Below, piece by piece: positions 16,764 to 27,937 of a stretch of 64,000 bases of DNA. Positions within the stretch are counted from its first letter, which is position 1; each line of letters starts with the position of its first letter. The stretch covers positions 1,488,001-1,552,000 of the forward strand of contig NZ_JAKFGN010000001.1 of NCBI RefSeq assembly GCF_021502575.1, in the 5' to 3' direction. The notes under the pieces were generated by a model. It had not been told where the DNA came from. It made no database searches and was given only the letters and a program-made list of their open reading frames with translations. The position numbers and the translations under genes are program-made. The stretch is from Bradyrhizobium sp. G127. GTDB lineage: Bacteria; Pseudomonadota; Alphaproteobacteria; Rhizobiales; Xanthobacteraceae.

Positions 16764-18212
16764 ATGAAGCTAGGCGAGCTTTTCAATGGGGATGCCGTCG
16801 TGGACGCGCAACATGCCGATGTTGCGGTCACCGGCGTCGCTATGGACAGCCGCGCGGTGAAGCCGGGCGACGTGTTCTTCGCGCTGGCGGGCATCAAGAC
16901 CGACGGTGCACGCTTCATCGATCAGGCCATTGCCTCGGGTGCAGTTGCAATCGTCGGCGATCGGATTCCGGCGAGTGACAGCCGCGTTCCCTTCATTGCC
17001 GTGCCGAATCCGCGCCGCGCGCTGGCGTTGGCCGCCGCGAAATTCTATGTAAATCAGCCCGCGGCCATCGCCGCCGTCACCGGCACCAGCGGCAAGACCT
17101 CCGTCGCGGTGTTCACGCGCCAGATCTGGCAGCGTCTCGGTTATGCCTCCGCGAGCATCGGCACGATCGGACTGGTCGCGCCAAAGCGCACCGTCTACGG
17201 ATCGCTGACCACGCCGGACCCGGTGGCGCTGCATCGTTCGCTTGCCGAACTGGCGGAAGAAGGCGTGACGCATCTCGCGCTCGAAGCCTCCTCGCACGGT
17301 CTCGATCAGCACCGCCTCGACGGCGTGCGCGTGAGTGCCGGTGCCTTCACCAATCTGTCGCGCGATCACATGGATTATCATCCGACCGTCGAGCATTATC
17401 TCGCGGCCAAGCTGCGGCTGTTCACCGATCTTGTTGTGGATGGCGGCGCAGCGGTGATTTCCGCCGATCACGAGCATTCGCAGGCGGTGATTGATACCGC
17501 GCGCAGGCGCAAGCTACGGATTCTGACCGTGGGCCGGAAGGGCGAGGGCATCAGGCTTCTCGATGCGATGGTTGATGGCTTTGCGCAGAAACTGACTCTT
17601 GAACATAACGGCAAGCGCTATCAGGTGCGGCTGCCGCTGGTGGGTGAATTCCAGATCGAGAACGCGCTCATCGCAGCGGGACTTGCACTTGCGACGGGCG
17701 GCGATGCCGATCGCGTGTTCGCGTCGCTGGAAAAACTCGAAGGTGCGCCGGGACGGCTCGAACTTGTCGGCGAGCGCAACGGCGCGCCGGTGTTCGTGGA
17801 CTATGCGCACAAGCCTGACGCATTGGCGAAAGCGCTGGAAGCGCTGCGGCCATACACCAGACGCAAGCTGGTTGTGGTGTTCGGTGCGGGTGGTGACCGC
17901 GACGCAGGCAAGCGTCCTTTGATGGGAGCGATCGCTGCGGAGAACGCGGACATCGTGATTGTCACCGACGATAATCCGCGCTCGGAGAATCCGGGATCGA
18001 TCCGCTCGGCGATCATGGCAGCGGCGAAAGGCGCGAAGGATATCGGCGACCGGGCCGAGGCCATTCGTATCGCTGTTGCAGGATTGCAGCAGGGTGATGC
18101 GCTCCTGATTGCGGGCAAGGGGCACGAAACCGGGCAGATCATCGGAGATAAAGTGTTGCCGTTCAGCGATCACGAGGCCGCAGCGGCCGCTTTGGCGGAG
18201 CATGCCGCATGA
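16764..18212 (+). CDS. murE: UDP-MurNAc-tripeptide synthetase MurE
   Basis: A 482-residue cytoplasmic ATP-dependent ligase adding the third residue to UDP-MurNAc-L-Ala-D-Glu. The nucleotide-binding loop is GTSGKTS at 107-113. DNPR at 403-406 is the signature of enzymes that select meso-diaminopimelate rather than lysine, as expected for a Gram-negative. [18 protein letters not shown] and [12 protein letters not shown] are further conserved stretches. It lies 36 nt after ftsI and overlaps murF by 4 nt. Confidence 0.96.
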   Translation: MKLGELFNGDAVVDAQHADVAVTGVAMDSRAVKPGDVFFALAGIKTDGARFIDQAIASGAVAIVGDRIPASDSRVPFIAVPNPRRALALAAAKFYVNQPAAIAAVTGTSGKTSVAVFTRQIWQRLGYASASIGTIGLVAPKRTVYGSLTTPDPVALHRSLAELAEEGVTHLALEASSHGLDQHRLDGVRVSAGAFTNLSRDHMDYHPTVEHYLAAKLRLFTDLVVDGGAAVISADHEHSQAVIDTARRRKLRILTVGRKGEGIRLLDAMVDGFAQKLTLEHNGKRYQVRLPLVGEFQIENALIAAGLALATGGDADRVFASLEKLEGAPGRLELVGERNGAPVFVDYAHKPDALAKALEALRPYTRRKLVVVFGAGGDRDAGKRPLMGAIAAENADIVIVTDDNPRSENPGSIRSAIMAAAKGAKDIGDRAEAIRIAVAGLQQGDALLIAGKGHETGQIIGDKVLPFSDHEAAAAALAEHAA

Positions 18213-19642
18213 ACGCATTGTGGACGAGCGCGGCGATGGCCGAGGCGATGCGTGCCGCAAAGCGCGGCACGCTGCCGAATGATGTCACCGGTATTTCCAT
18301 CGATAGCCGGACGCTGATGCCGGGCGAAGCGTATTTCGCCATCAAGGGCGATGTGCATGACGGGCACGATTTCGTCGAGGCTGCGCTAAAGAATGGCGCT
18401 TCACTGGCTGTTGTTGACAAGATCCACGCCGACAAATTCACCGCCGCTGCGCGGCTGTTGATCGTGGACGATGTGCTCGCGGGCCTCGTCGATCTTGCCC
18501 ATGCATCGCGTGCGCGTCTTGGCGCGAAGGTGATCGCGGTGACCGGTTCGGTCGGCAAGACCTCGACCAAGGAAGCGCTGCGCACGGTGCTTGGCGCGCA
18601 GGGCGCCACCCATGCGTCGGTTGCGTCGTTCAACAATCACTGGGGCGTGCCGCTGTCGCTGGCGCGGTGTCCGGCGTCAGTCAAGTTCGCGATCTTCGAG
18701 ATCGGTATGAACCATCCCGGCGAGATCACGCCGTTGGTGAAAATGGTGCGGCCGCATGTTGCGATCATCACCACGGTCGAGCCGGTGCATCTGGAATTTT
18801 TCTCCGGCATCGAGGCGATCGCCGACGCCAAAGCGGAAATCTTCGCGGGACTGGAGCCCGGCGGCGCGGCGGTGCTTAACCGCGACAATCCGCAGTTCGC
18901 GCGTCTGAGCAGGAGTGCGAAGACCGCGAAGGTCAAGCGCATCGTGTCGTTCGGCAGTGACGAAAAAGCCGATGCGCGGCTGATCGACGTGTCGCTGCAC
19001 CCCACCTGTTCGGCCGTGCAAGCGCACATTCTCGGTCACGATGTCACCTACAAGGTCGGCATGCCGGGCCGCCACATGGCGATGAATTCGCTGGCGGTGC
19101 TCGCCGCGGCGTCGCTGGCGGGTGCGGATCTTGCGCTCTCCGCGCTTGCATTGGCGCATCTCAAGCCGGCGGCCGGGCGCGGCGTGCGCGAGGTACTGAC
19201 CATGACGGAAGGTTCCGCCACCCTGATCGATGAGAGTTACAACGCCAATCCGGCCTCGATGAAGGCTGCCATCACTGTGCTCGGCCAGGCCAGTGTCGGT
19301 CCGCGCGGACGGCGCATCGCGGTGCTGGGCGATATGCTGGAACTCGGCGCCGCCGGTCCCGATCTGCACCGCGGCCTCAGCGAGGCGGTCACCGCCAACA
19401 ACATCGACGCCGTGTTTTGTTGTGGTCCGCTGATGCGCAACCTGTGGGAGGCCCTTCCTTCCGCGAAGAAGGGCGGCTATGCCGATAGTTCGGCTACCCT
19501 TGAGGAGCAGGTCACCGCCGCTATCGGCGCGGGGGACGCCATCATGGTCAAGGGCTCGCTTGGTTCGCGGATGAAATTGATTGTGACCGCGCTGCAAAAG
19601 CGCTTTCCAGGACAAGCTGCGCTCGACGACATCACGGTCTGA
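18209..19642 (+). CDS. murF: UDP-MurNAc-tripeptide:D-Ala-D-Ala ligase MurF
   Basis: A 477-residue Mur ligase that completes the UDP-MurNAc-pentapeptide. GSVGKTSTK (from residue 113) is the ATP loop; FNNHWGVPLSLAR and EIGMNHPGEI are typical of MurF. DESYNANPASMKAAI near residue 350 is the family's C-terminal signature. The start overlaps the end of murE by 4 nt (ATGA), indicating coupling, and mraY follows after 24 nt. A very long frame on the opposite strand here is a GC-driven shadow. Confidence 0.96.
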   Translation: MNALWTSAAMAEAMRAAKRGTLPNDVTGISIDSRTLMPGEAYFAIKGDVHDGHDFVEAALKNGASLAVVDKIHADKFTAAARLLIVDDVLAGLVDLAHASRARLGAKVIAVTGSVGKTSTKEALRTVLGAQGATHASVASFNNHWGVPLSLARCPASVKFAIFEIGMNHPGEITPLVKMVRPHVAIITTVEPVHLEFFSGIEAIADAKAEIFAGLEPGGAAVLNRDNPQFARLSRSAKTAKVKRIVSFGSDEKADARLIDVSLHPTCSAVQAHILGHDVTYKVGMPGRHMAMNSLAVLAAASLAGADLALSALALAHLKPAAGRGVREVLTMTEGSATLIDESYNANPASMKAAITVLGQASVGPRGRRIAVLGDMLELGAAGPDLHRGLSEAVTANNIDAVFCCGPLMRNLWEALPSAKKGGYADSSATLEEQVTAAIGAGDAIMVKGSLGSRMKLIVTALQKRFPGQAALDDITV

Positions 19643-19666
19643 GAGTGACGGCATAAGGCGGTTTGA

Positions 19667-20752
19667 ATGTTTTATTGGCTCACCGAATTGGCCGGCACAA
19701 TTCCCGGCATCAACGTGTTCCGCTACATCACCTTCCGCACCGGCGGCGCGATCGTCACCGGCGCGCTGTTTGTGTTCATGTTCGGCCCCTGGACCATTGA
19801 CCAGCTTCGTCTGGCTCAGGGCAAGGGCCAGCCGATCCGCGCCGATGGTCCGCCGACGCATCTGGTCACGAAGAAAGGCACGCCCACCATGGGCGGCCTG
19901 ATGATCCTGTCCGGATTGATCGTTGCCACGCTGTTGTGGGCTAACCTGCGCAATCCCTATGTCTGGATCGTGCTGCTGGTCACGCTCGGCTTCGGGCTGG
20001 TTGGTTTCTATGACGACTACCTGAAAGTCTCCAAGCAGACGGACAAGGGATTTTCCGGCCGCGCCCGGCTCGGGGTCGAAGGCTTGATTGCTCTGGTCGC
20101 GTGCAGTTGCATCGTCTGGTTCGGCCGCAATGCGTCGGTCACGGCGCTGTCGATCCCGTTCGTCAAAGAGTTCATGCTCAACATCGGCTGGTTCTATGTG
20201 ATGTTCGGCATGTTCATCATCGTCGGCGCGGGTAATGCCGTGAACCTGACGGACGGCCTCGACGGCCTCGCCATCGTGCCGGTGATGATCGCGGCGGCAA
20301 GCTTCGGCATGATCGCCTATCTCGTCGGCAATGCCGTGTTCGCCGAATATCTGCAGATCCGCTACGTCCCGGGCACCGGCGAACTTGCGGTGCTGTGCGG
20401 CGCGGTGCTGGGCGCAGGTCTTGGATTCCTCTGGTTCAACGCGCCGCCGGCCTCGATTTTCATGGGCGACACCGGATCGCTCGCGCTCGGCGGCATGCTT
20501 GGCGCCATCGCGGTCGCAACCAAGCACGAGATCGTGCTGGCGGTGATCGGCGGACTGTTCGTGATCGAAGCGTTGTCCGTCATCGTCCAGGTGGCGTCGT
20601 TCAAGCTGACCGGCAAGCGCTTCTTCCGCATGGCCCCGATCCATCATCATTACGAGCAAAAGGGCTGGACCGAACCGCAGATCGTGATCCGGTTCTGGAT
20701 CGTGTCCGTGATGTTGGCGCTGATCGGCCTTTCGACGCTGAAGCTGCGGTAG
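19667..20752 (+). CDS. mraY: Phospho-MurNAc-pentapeptide transferase MraY
   Basis: A 361-residue inner membrane enzyme with ten hydrophobic segments. It transfers phospho-MurNAc-pentapeptide to undecaprenyl phosphate, forming lipid I. Signature elements are [12 protein letters not shown] near residue 68, [13 protein letters not shown] with the catalytic aspartates, [13 protein letters not shown], and the cytoplasmic loop [13 protein letters not shown] near the C-terminus. Length is typical. The gene lies between murF and murD with short spacers and has no visible promoter of its own. Confidence 0.97.
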   Translation: MFYWLTELAGTIPGINVFRYITFRTGGAIVTGALFVFMFGPWTIDQLRLAQGKGQPIRADGPPTHLVTKKGTPTMGGLMILSGLIVATLLWANLRNPYVWIVLLVTLGFGLVGFYDDYLKVSKQTDKGFSGRARLGVEGLIALVACSCIVWFGRNASVTALSIPFVKEFMLNIGWFYVMFGMFIIVGAGNAVNLTDGLDGLAIVPVMIAAASFGMIAYLVGNAVFAEYLQIRYVPGTGELAVLCGAVLGAGLGFLWFNAPPASIFMGDTGSLALGGMLGAIAVATKHEIVLAVIGGLFVIEALSVIVQVASFKLTGKRFFRMAPIHHHYEQKGWTEPQIVIRFWIVSVMLALIGLSTLKLR

Positions 20753-20756
20753 TCCC

Positions 20757-22154
<1,398 letters not shown>

Positions 22155-22296
22155 GGGTGGCCTGGCTCTGCATGTTGCGGGGGCGTTTCAGACACTTTGA
22201 CGAGATATTTTCGCGTATCCGTCCATCTTTAACCCTCCGGAAACCATGATGCGGGAGTAATACCCCGTTAACCTATGGCAGAGGGGCAGACAGCCC

Positions 22297-23448
22297 ATGA
22301 TTTCCCGCGAGCAGCGCACGCCTTTCAGCGAATGGTGGTGGACGGTCGACCGGCTGTTGCTGGCCGCGTTCATGACGCTGATGATCGCGGGCGTGATCCT
22401 GTCGCTGGCCGCGAGTCCTCCGGTCGCGGTGCGCATCGGCCTCGATCCGTTTCACTTCTTCAACCGCCACGTGCTGTTTCTCGTCCCTTCCGTGATCGTG
22501 ATGCTCGCGGTGTCGTTCCTGTCGCCGCGGCAGGTGCGGCGAACCGCGTTGCTGGTGTTCGCGATCAGTATCGTGCTGGTGGTGGCGACGCTGTTGCTCG
22601 GGCCGGAGGTGAAGGGCGCGAAGCGGTGGATCACCATTCTCGGCATCAACATTCAGGCCTCGGAATCTTTGAAGCCCGCCTTCGTCGTGCTGGTAGCGTG
22701 GCTGTTTGCGGAATCCGCCCGGCGGCCCGAGATGCCAGCGACCTCGATGGCGCTCGGCGTGCTGCTGATGACGGTGACGCTGCTGGTGCTGGAGCCTGAC
22801 TTCGGCCAGACCATGCTGATCCTGATGGTGTGGGGCACGCTGTTCTTCATTGCCGGCATGCGGATGATCTGGGTGTTCGGCCTGATGGGCGCGGGTGCGG
22901 TCGGATTGTTCGGCGCCTACATGCTGGTGCCGCATGTCGCGGGCCGTATCAAGCGCTTCATGGACCCGGCTTCAGGCGACACTTTCCAGGTCGACATGGC
23001 GATGGAATCTTTCACCCATGGCGGCTGGTTCGGGCAGGGGCCGGGCGAGGGCACGGTGAAACGCATTCTTCCGGACAGCCATACCGACTTCGTCTTCGCG
23101 GTCGCTGCCGAGGAGTTCGGAATCATCCTGTGCCTCGTGCTGCTGGCGCTGTTCGCCTTCATCGTCATCCGCGCGCTGTCGCGCGCCTATGCCAGCGAGG
23201 ATCTGTTCGCGCGCTTCGCGGCGGCAGGGCTAGCGATCATGTTCGGCATTCAGGCATCCATCAACATGGCGGTGAACTTGCATCTGATGCCTGCGAAAGG
23301 CATGACGCTGCCGTTTATTTCCTACGGCGGCTCGTCGATGATTTCGCTGGCCTATGGCGTCGGTATGCTGCTGGCGCTGACGCGGCAGCGGCCGCGCGTC
23401 GAAATGGAATCGATCGGCGCCGCCAACGCTGCGCACAGCTTCGCATAA
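22297..23448 (+). CDS. ftsW: Septal peptidoglycan glycosyltransferase FtsW
   Basis: A 383-residue SEDS family membrane protein with about ten transmembrane helices. It polymerises lipid II into glycan strands at the septum with FtsI. GPEVKGAKRWITILG and ESLKPAFVVLVAWLF near residues 105-145 hold the catalytic aspartate/glutamate region, and LPFISYGGSSMISLAYGVGM near 335 is the SEDS signature. The 142-nt gap upstream is one of the wider joints in this part of the cluster, is AT-rich and contains TTTAACC and GTTAACC, so an internal promoter is possible. Confidence 0.95.
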   Translation: MISREQRTPFSEWWWTVDRLLLAAFMTLMIAGVILSLAASPPVAVRIGLDPFHFFNRHVLFLVPSVIVMLAVSFLSPRQVRRTALLVFAISIVLVVATLLLGPEVKGAKRWITILGINIQASESLKPAFVVLVAWLFAESARRPEMPATSMALGVLLMTVTLLVLEPDFGQTMLILMVWGTLFFIAGMRMIWVFGLMGAGAVGLFGAYMLVPHVAGRIKRFMDPASGDTFQVDMAMESFTHGGWFGQGPGEGTVKRILPDSHTDFVFAVAAEEFGIILCLVLLALFAFIVIRALSRAYASEDLFARFAAAGLAIMFGIQASINMAVNLHLMPAKGMTLPFISYGGSSMISLAYGVGMLLALTRQRPRVEMESIGAANAAHSFA

Positions 23449-23461
23449 CGCGAGGACTGCG

Positions 23462-24562
23462 ATGCCCAACAGGCCTCTCATCATGCTGGCGGCGGGCGGA
23501 ACGGGCGGTCACCTGTTTCCTGCCGAAGCATTGGGGGTTGCGCTGATGAAGCGCGGCGCGCGCGTGCGGCTGATAACGGATTCCCGTGCGGTGCGTTACG
23601 GCGGTTTGTTCTCTCGCGACATGATGGATGTGGTGCCGAGCGAAACCGTGCGCGGGCGCACACCGTGGGCGCTGGCGCGCACCGGTGCGATGCTTGCCGC
23701 TGGCGGCGCGATGGCGCTGGCGCTGTTGCTGCGGCAAAAACCGAAAGCCGTCGTCGGCTTCGGCGGCTATCCGACGCTGCCGCCGCTGCTCGCTGCCAGG
23801 CTGCTTGGCATCCCCACCGTGATTCATGATTCCAATGCCGTGCTCGGCCGCGCCAACCGCCTGCTGTCGACGCGGGTGAACGCCATTGCGACATCGTTGC
23901 CCGGTGTGCTGGATCGCGATCCGGCATTGGCAGAAAAGAACACCGTCACCGGCACGCCGATGCGGCCCGCAATTCTCGCCGCCGCTGCTGTGCCCTATGG
24001 TTCGCCGGATACGACAGGACCGCTGCGCCTTCTGGTGACAGGCGGCAGTCAGGGCGCACGCATCATGGCCGACATCGTGCCGCCCGCGATCGAGCGGCTG
24101 GAGCCGGCGCTGTGGCGCAGGCTCAGTCTGGTGCAGCAGGTTCGCGAGGAAGACATGGCGCGGGTGCGCGGGGTCTACGATCGCCTCAAGATCGAGGCCG
24201 AACTTGCGCCGTTCTTCACGGATTTGCCGGCGCGGCTGGCGTCGTCGCATCTGGTGATCTCGCGCTCTGGCGCAGGCACCGTCGCCGAACTCGCGGCCAT
24301 CGGACGCCCTTCCGTTTTGGTGCCGCTACCCGGAGCGATCGATCAGGATCAGTTCGCCAATGCCGGCGTGCTGGAGAAAGCCGGCGGCGCGATCCGGATT
24401 GCGCAAACCGAGTTCACGCCGGATCGTCTCGCCGCGGAAATCTCTGCGCTCGCCGCCGATCCCGCCCGGCTGACCGCGATGGCCAGCGATGCGCGCTCGG
24501 TCGGCAGGCTCGACGCCGCCGAGCGTCTTGCCGATCTCGCGGTGAAGGTGGCGGGTATCTAG
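23462..24562 (+). CDS. murG: Lipid II synthase MurG (UDP-GlcNAc transferase)
   Basis: A 366-residue GT-B glycosyltransferase on the cytoplasmic face of the membrane. It adds GlcNAc to lipid I, giving lipid II. The N-terminal glycine loop AAGGTGGHLFPAEAL is diagnostic; VVGFGGYPTLPPLLAA, HDSNAVLGRANRLL and TGGSQGARIMAD follow. ISRSGAGTVAELAAIGRPSVLVPLPGAIDQDQ-type C-terminal motifs are present (SGAGTVAEL). The usual next gene, murC, lies 3.4 kb away, after an inserted hydrolase/LysR/MFS block. Confidence 0.96.
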   Translation: MPNRPLIMLAAGGTGGHLFPAEALGVALMKRGARVRLITDSRAVRYGGLFSRDMMDVVPSETVRGRTPWALARTGAMLAAGGAMALALLLRQKPKAVVGFGGYPTLPPLLAARLLGIPTVIHDSNAVLGRANRLLSTRVNAIATSLPGVLDRDPALAEKNTVTGTPMRPAILAAAAVPYGSPDTTGPLRLLVTGGSQGARIMADIVPPAIERLEPALWRRLSLVQQVREEDMARVRGVYDRLKIEAELAPFFTDLPARLASSHLVISRSGAGTVAELAAIGRPSVLVPLPGAIDQDQFANAGVLEKAGGAIRIAQTEFTPDRLAAEISALAADPARLTAMASDARSVGRLDAAERLADLAVKVAGI

Positions 24563-24730
24563 CGATCGCGCGCCGCATTCGCTGCCCGATGCCGGATGTT
24601 ACGCGCACCGCGCAGAATTTTTTCGCTCATCACAAGCCCGTGATTTTGTTGCATTGCACTGTCTTGAATCGAAGACCTCCATGATGGGGCACTCCGCTCC
24701 CGAAATTCACACCCACTCATGGAGACGATG

Positions 24731-25519
24731 ATGAAGATGTTCACAATGACACGAATGGCGGCGCTGGCCGTCAGCCTGTTCACCGCATCGCTTGGAATGA
24801 CCGAAGCCCACGCAGCGCCGCGAGCGCCAGTTGTTGCGAAAAACGTCGTGCTGGTGCACGGCGCATGGGCCGATGGCTCAAGCTGGGGCGAGGTGATCCC
24901 CTATCTTCAGGCGGCGGGATTGAAAGTCACCGCCGTGCAGAATCCGCTCAGTTCGCTGGAAGATTCCGTGACGGCAACGCGCCGTGTGCTTGCGCTTCAG
25001 GATGGGCCGACCGTGCTCGTCGGCCATTCCTTCGGTGGCACCATCATCAGTGAAGCCGGTACGGATTCGAAGGTGTCGTCGCTGGTGTATGTTGCCGCGC
25101 GCGCGCCCGACGCGAACGAGGATTTTGTTGCGCTCTCCGCGAAGTATCCGACGGGGCCGGTGCGTGCGGGCATTGAGGCCCATGACGGCTACACGCGGCT
25201 GTCGGAAGATTCGTTCCTGAAATATTTCGCCAACGGCGTTCCGACCAAGAAAGCCAAGGTGCTTTATGCGGTGCAGGGCGACACCGCGGCGTCGGCCTTC
25301 GCGGCACGCACGACGCAGGCGGCATGGCACGACAAGCCGTCGTTCTATGCGGTGTCGAAGGAGGACAAGACCATCAATCCGGATCTCGAGCGGTTTCTCG
25401 CCAAGCGCATGAACGCGACCACCATCGAACTCGACGCCGGTCATCTGCCGATGGTGTCGAAGCCGAAGGAGATCGCCAACCTGATCCTCGCGGCGGCGGG
25501 ACGCGGCCCGAAGAGCTGA
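24731..25519 (+). CDS. Secreted alpha/beta hydrolase
   Basis: A 262-residue alpha/beta-fold hydrolase with an N-terminal signal peptide (MKMFTMTRMAALAVSLF to about AHA). LVHGAWADGSSW forms the oxyanion-hole region. GHSFGG is the nucleophile elbow, and GHLPMVS near the C-terminus supplies the catalytic histidine. It resembles the small esterase group that includes plant methylesterase-like proteins; the substrate is unknown. Four in-frame ATGs occur together (24719-24737); 24731 is preferred because GGAG at 24721-24724 is 6 nt before it. It is the first gene of the block separating murG from murC. Confidence 0.82.
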   Translation: MKMFTMTRMAALAVSLFTASLGMTEAHAAPRAPVVAKNVVLVHGAWADGSSWGEVIPYLQAAGLKVTAVQNPLSSLEDSVTATRRVLALQDGPTVLVGHSFGGTIISEAGTDSKVSSLVYVAARAPDANEDFVALSAKYPTGPVRAGIEAHDGYTRLSEDSFLKYFANGVPTKKAKVLYAVQGDTAASAFAARTTQAAWHDKPSFYAVSKEDKTINPDLERFLAKRMNATTIELDAGHLPMVSKPKEIANLILAAAGRGPKS

Positions 25520-25530
25520 CAGTCGAGAGT

Positions 25531-25576
25531 ATTCCGGGTCGGTTCGCAGTTTGGCCGATCCGGAATCTCTTTCTCT
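25531..25576 (+). terminator. Rho-independent-type terminator after the alpha/beta hydrolase
   Basis: ATTCCGGGTCGG (25531-25542) pairs with CCGATCCGGAAT (25555-25566), giving a 12-bp stem with one G-U pair and a 12-nt loop, followed by CTCTTTCTCT. It lies 11 nt past the hydrolase stop and at the end of the convergent LysR gene, so it may serve both directions. Confidence 0.6.
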
Positions 25577-26480
25577 AGAGTTTTACGTTCTCCACCAGAT
25601 AATTCAGAAATGCCCGCACCCGCGCGGGCAATTGCCCGCCATGGCCCAGAAACACTGCGTGGATCGCTTCACGGTCGCCGGGATTGAAGTCTTCCAGCAC
25701 CGGTACCAGCCTTGAGGCCTGGATGTCCTCATCGACATGAAAGCGGGCGAGCCGCGCAAGGCCAGCGCCCGCAATGGCAAGCCGCTGCATTGCTTCGCCG
25801 TCGCTCACCAGCGCGTTGCCGACCGGTGGCACAGTGATAATCCCGCCTTTGCTGTCGCGAAATCGCCAACCCTCGACTTGCCGTGAAAAGCAGAAGCCCA
25901 GCATATTGTGTTTGGCGAGATCGGCCGGCGTGCGGGGCGTTCCGTGCTCCGCGAGATATGAGGGCGCGGCGACCACCACCGTACGGCTCTCGCCGAGCTT
26001 GCGCGCGAGCAGCCGGGACTCGCGCAACGGTCCGACGCGAATGGCGATGTCCGCGCGCTCTTCCAGCAGGTCCACCACTGTATCGGTCAGCGTAACGTCA
26101 ACGCTGACGCCTGGGTGCAGCTTGAGAAATCCGGGCAGCAGCGGCAGCAGCCAGTGCAGCCCGAACGGCACGCTGGTGTTGACCCGCACGCGGCCGCGCG
26201 GCGTCGCGCCGGCTGCAGCCTCGCGCTCCGCCGTATCGATATCGTCGAGAATGCGGATGCTGCGGTCGTAATAGGCGGTGCCTTCCGGTGTGAGCTGCAA
26301 TTTGCGGGTCGAGCGGTTGATGAGCCGCACCCCGAGCCGGGCTTCCAGCCGAGCCACCAGTTTACTAACCGCCGACGGCGTCATGCGGAGCGCGCGGGCG
26401 GCGGCGGAAAAGCCTCCGAGCTCGACCACGCGAGCAAAGACTTCCATCTCGCTGGAGCGATTAACGTCCTGTCGCGACAT
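25575..26480 (-). CDS. LysR family transcriptional regulator
   Basis: A 301-residue LysR-type regulator. The winged HTH (about 5-65) includes FARVVELGGFSAAARALRMT and SAVSKLVARLEARLGVRL. The effector domain (about 95-295) is of the subclass common for regulators of oxidative stress, efflux or catabolism genes. It is divergent from an MFS transporter gene across a 110-bp gap, the standard layout for a LysR protein and its target. The AT-rich gap near its start (GATATTGTTATTTAG) probably holds the binding site. The co-inducer is unknown. Confidence 0.9.
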   Translation of the reverse strand: MSRQDVNRSSEMEVFARVVELGGFSAAARALRMTPSAVSKLVARLEARLGVRLINRSTRKLQLTPEGTAYYDRSIRILDDIDTAEREAAAGATPRGRVRVNTSVPFGLHWLLPLLPGFLKLHPGVSVDVTLTDTVVDLLEERADIAIRVGPLRESRLLARKLGESRTVVVAAPSYLAEHGTPRTPADLAKHNMLGFCFSRQVEGWRFRDSKGGIITVPPVGNALVSDGEAMQRLAIAGAGLARLARFHVDEDIQASRLVPVLEDFNPGDREAIHAVFLGHGGQLPARVRAFLNYLVENVKL

Positions 26481-26590
26481 TGTGACTTCAATTCACAGAT
26501 ATTGTTATTTAGAGAAGTCTAGTTCACGAATGACTTTGCGTCCACTTCTCAGAAATGCCGGCTGGGCCGGATTTGTCTGAGGACTGCACC

Positions 26591-27796
26591 ATGCCACTCG
26601 CCCTGTACGCGCTCACCGCCGGCGCTTTCGGAATTGGCGTCACCGAATTCGTGATCATGGGCCTGCTGATCCAGGTCGGCGCGGATCTCCATGTCTCCAT
26701 CTCCGCCGCCGGTCTGCTGATATCCGGCTACGCGCTCGGCGTCGTGGTCGGTGCGCCGATCATGACCATCGCCACCGCACGCTGGCCGCGCAAGACCGTG
26801 CTGCTCGTGCTGATGGGTGTGTTCACCATCGGCAATCTGGCGTGCGCCATCGCTCCCGATTACTGGACGCTGATGGCGGCGCGGGTACTGACTGCATTCG
26901 CCCACGGCACATTCTTCGGTGTCGGCTCGGTGGTGGCAACGACACTCGTCGTTCCAAACAAGAAGGCGTCCGCGATTGCCATCATGTTCACGGGTCTCAC
27001 GGTCGCCAACATTCTCGGCGTGCCGTTCGGAACGTGGCTCGGGCAGAACTTCGGCTGGCGCGCGACGTTCTGGGCGGTCACGCTGGTCGGCGTTGTCGCG
27101 TTCGCCATCATTGCGGCTTTGGTCCCGAAGGACAGGTCGGTTCCGGAAGCATCGAACTTGAAAGACGATCTCGCGGTGCTGCGGCGAGGGCCGGTGCTGG
27201 TCGGATTTCTCACCACCATCATGGGGTGGGTCGGTGTCTTCGCAGCCTTCACCTATCTCACGCCGATGCTGACGAAGATCACGGGTTTCTCCGACGCCGC
27301 GGTCTCGCCGATCCTGTTGGTGCTGGGCGCGGGACTGATGGTCGGCAATCTGCTTGGCGGCCGCATCGCGGACAAGCATCTGATGACCGCGCTGTTCGGC
27401 AGTCTCTTTGCTCTCGCGCTTGTGCTCGCACTCATAACGTTCGCGCTTCACAACAAGATCGCGATGGTCGTGTTTGCCGGTCTTTTGGGCGCTGCCGCCT
27501 TCGCGACCGCGCCACCGTTGCAGATATGGGTACTGAACAAGGCGCACGGGGCGGGACAGTCACTTGCTTCCAGCTTCAACATTGCCGCCTTCAACTTGGG
27601 CAATGCCATCGGCGCGTGGCTCGGAGGTGCGGTGATCGATCATGGTCCGGGGCTTGGCGCGATTCCCTGGATTGCGAGCCTGGTGCCGCTCGCAGGCATG
27701 GTACTGGCGATGACCAGCCATCGGCTGGAAACGCGGCGGGCCGCTAGGGTTCCTGCAGGCGCCAGCATCACCGCCTGCGGGGCGGCGGCGGATTAG
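26591..27796 (+). CDS. MFS transporter, AraJ/DHA1-like
   Basis: A 401-residue inner membrane protein with 12 predicted helices. The start MPLALYALTAGAFGIGVTEF is characteristic of the DHA1 sugar- or drug-efflux group including AraJ-like proteins; TARWPRKTVLL marks the loop 2-3 motif. Drug or metabolite export is likely and the substrate unknown. GAGGA at 26578-26582 supports the ATG at 26591. It is divergent from the LysR gene that probably controls it. The gene ends 142 nt before murC and is not related to cell wall synthesis as far as can be seen. Confidence 0.87.
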   Translation: MPLALYALTAGAFGIGVTEFVIMGLLIQVGADLHVSISAAGLLISGYALGVVVGAPIMTIATARWPRKTVLLVLMGVFTIGNLACAIAPDYWTLMAARVLTAFAHGTFFGVGSVVATTLVVPNKKASAIAIMFTGLTVANILGVPFGTWLGQNFGWRATFWAVTLVGVVAFAIIAALVPKDRSVPEASNLKDDLAVLRRGPVLVGFLTTIMGWVGVFAAFTYLTPMLTKITGFSDAAVSPILLVLGAGLMVGNLLGGRIADKHLMTALFGSLFALALVLALITFALHNKIAMVVFAGLLGAAAFATAPPLQIWVLNKAHGAGQSLASSFNIAAFNLGNAIGAWLGGAVIDHGPGLGAIPWIASLVPLAGMVLAMTSHRLETRRAARVPAGASITACGAAAD

Positions 27797-27840
27797 CCGA
27801 GTTTGGAAGCGGCTTTTCACCCGAATCTGGCAATTTTTCC

Positions 27841-27924
27841 GTCGTGGCCGGGCTTGTCCCGGCCATCTGCGTCTTGCATGAAGGTGCGAGGATTCGTGGG
27901 TGTCCGGGTCACCGGACATGACGT
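27841..27924. repeat. Interspersed double-hairpin repeat upstream of murC
   Basis: Two adjacent inverted repeats: TGGCCGGG (27845-27852) with CCCGGCCA (27858-27865), and TGTCCGG (27901-27907) with CCGGACA (27912-27918), with GTC at the left and CATGACG at the right. The pattern matches, from memory, a repeat family scattered through Bradyrhizobium-type genomes. It ends 13 nt before the murC ATG, at the right edge of the accessory block. Confidence 0.7.
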
Positions 27925-27937
27925 GAGAGATTGTATC

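Noticed and set aside
22220-22285. CtrA binding site upstream of ftsW
   Set aside because: TTTAACC and GTTAACC half-sites occur, but no TTAA-N7-TTAA arrangement was found.
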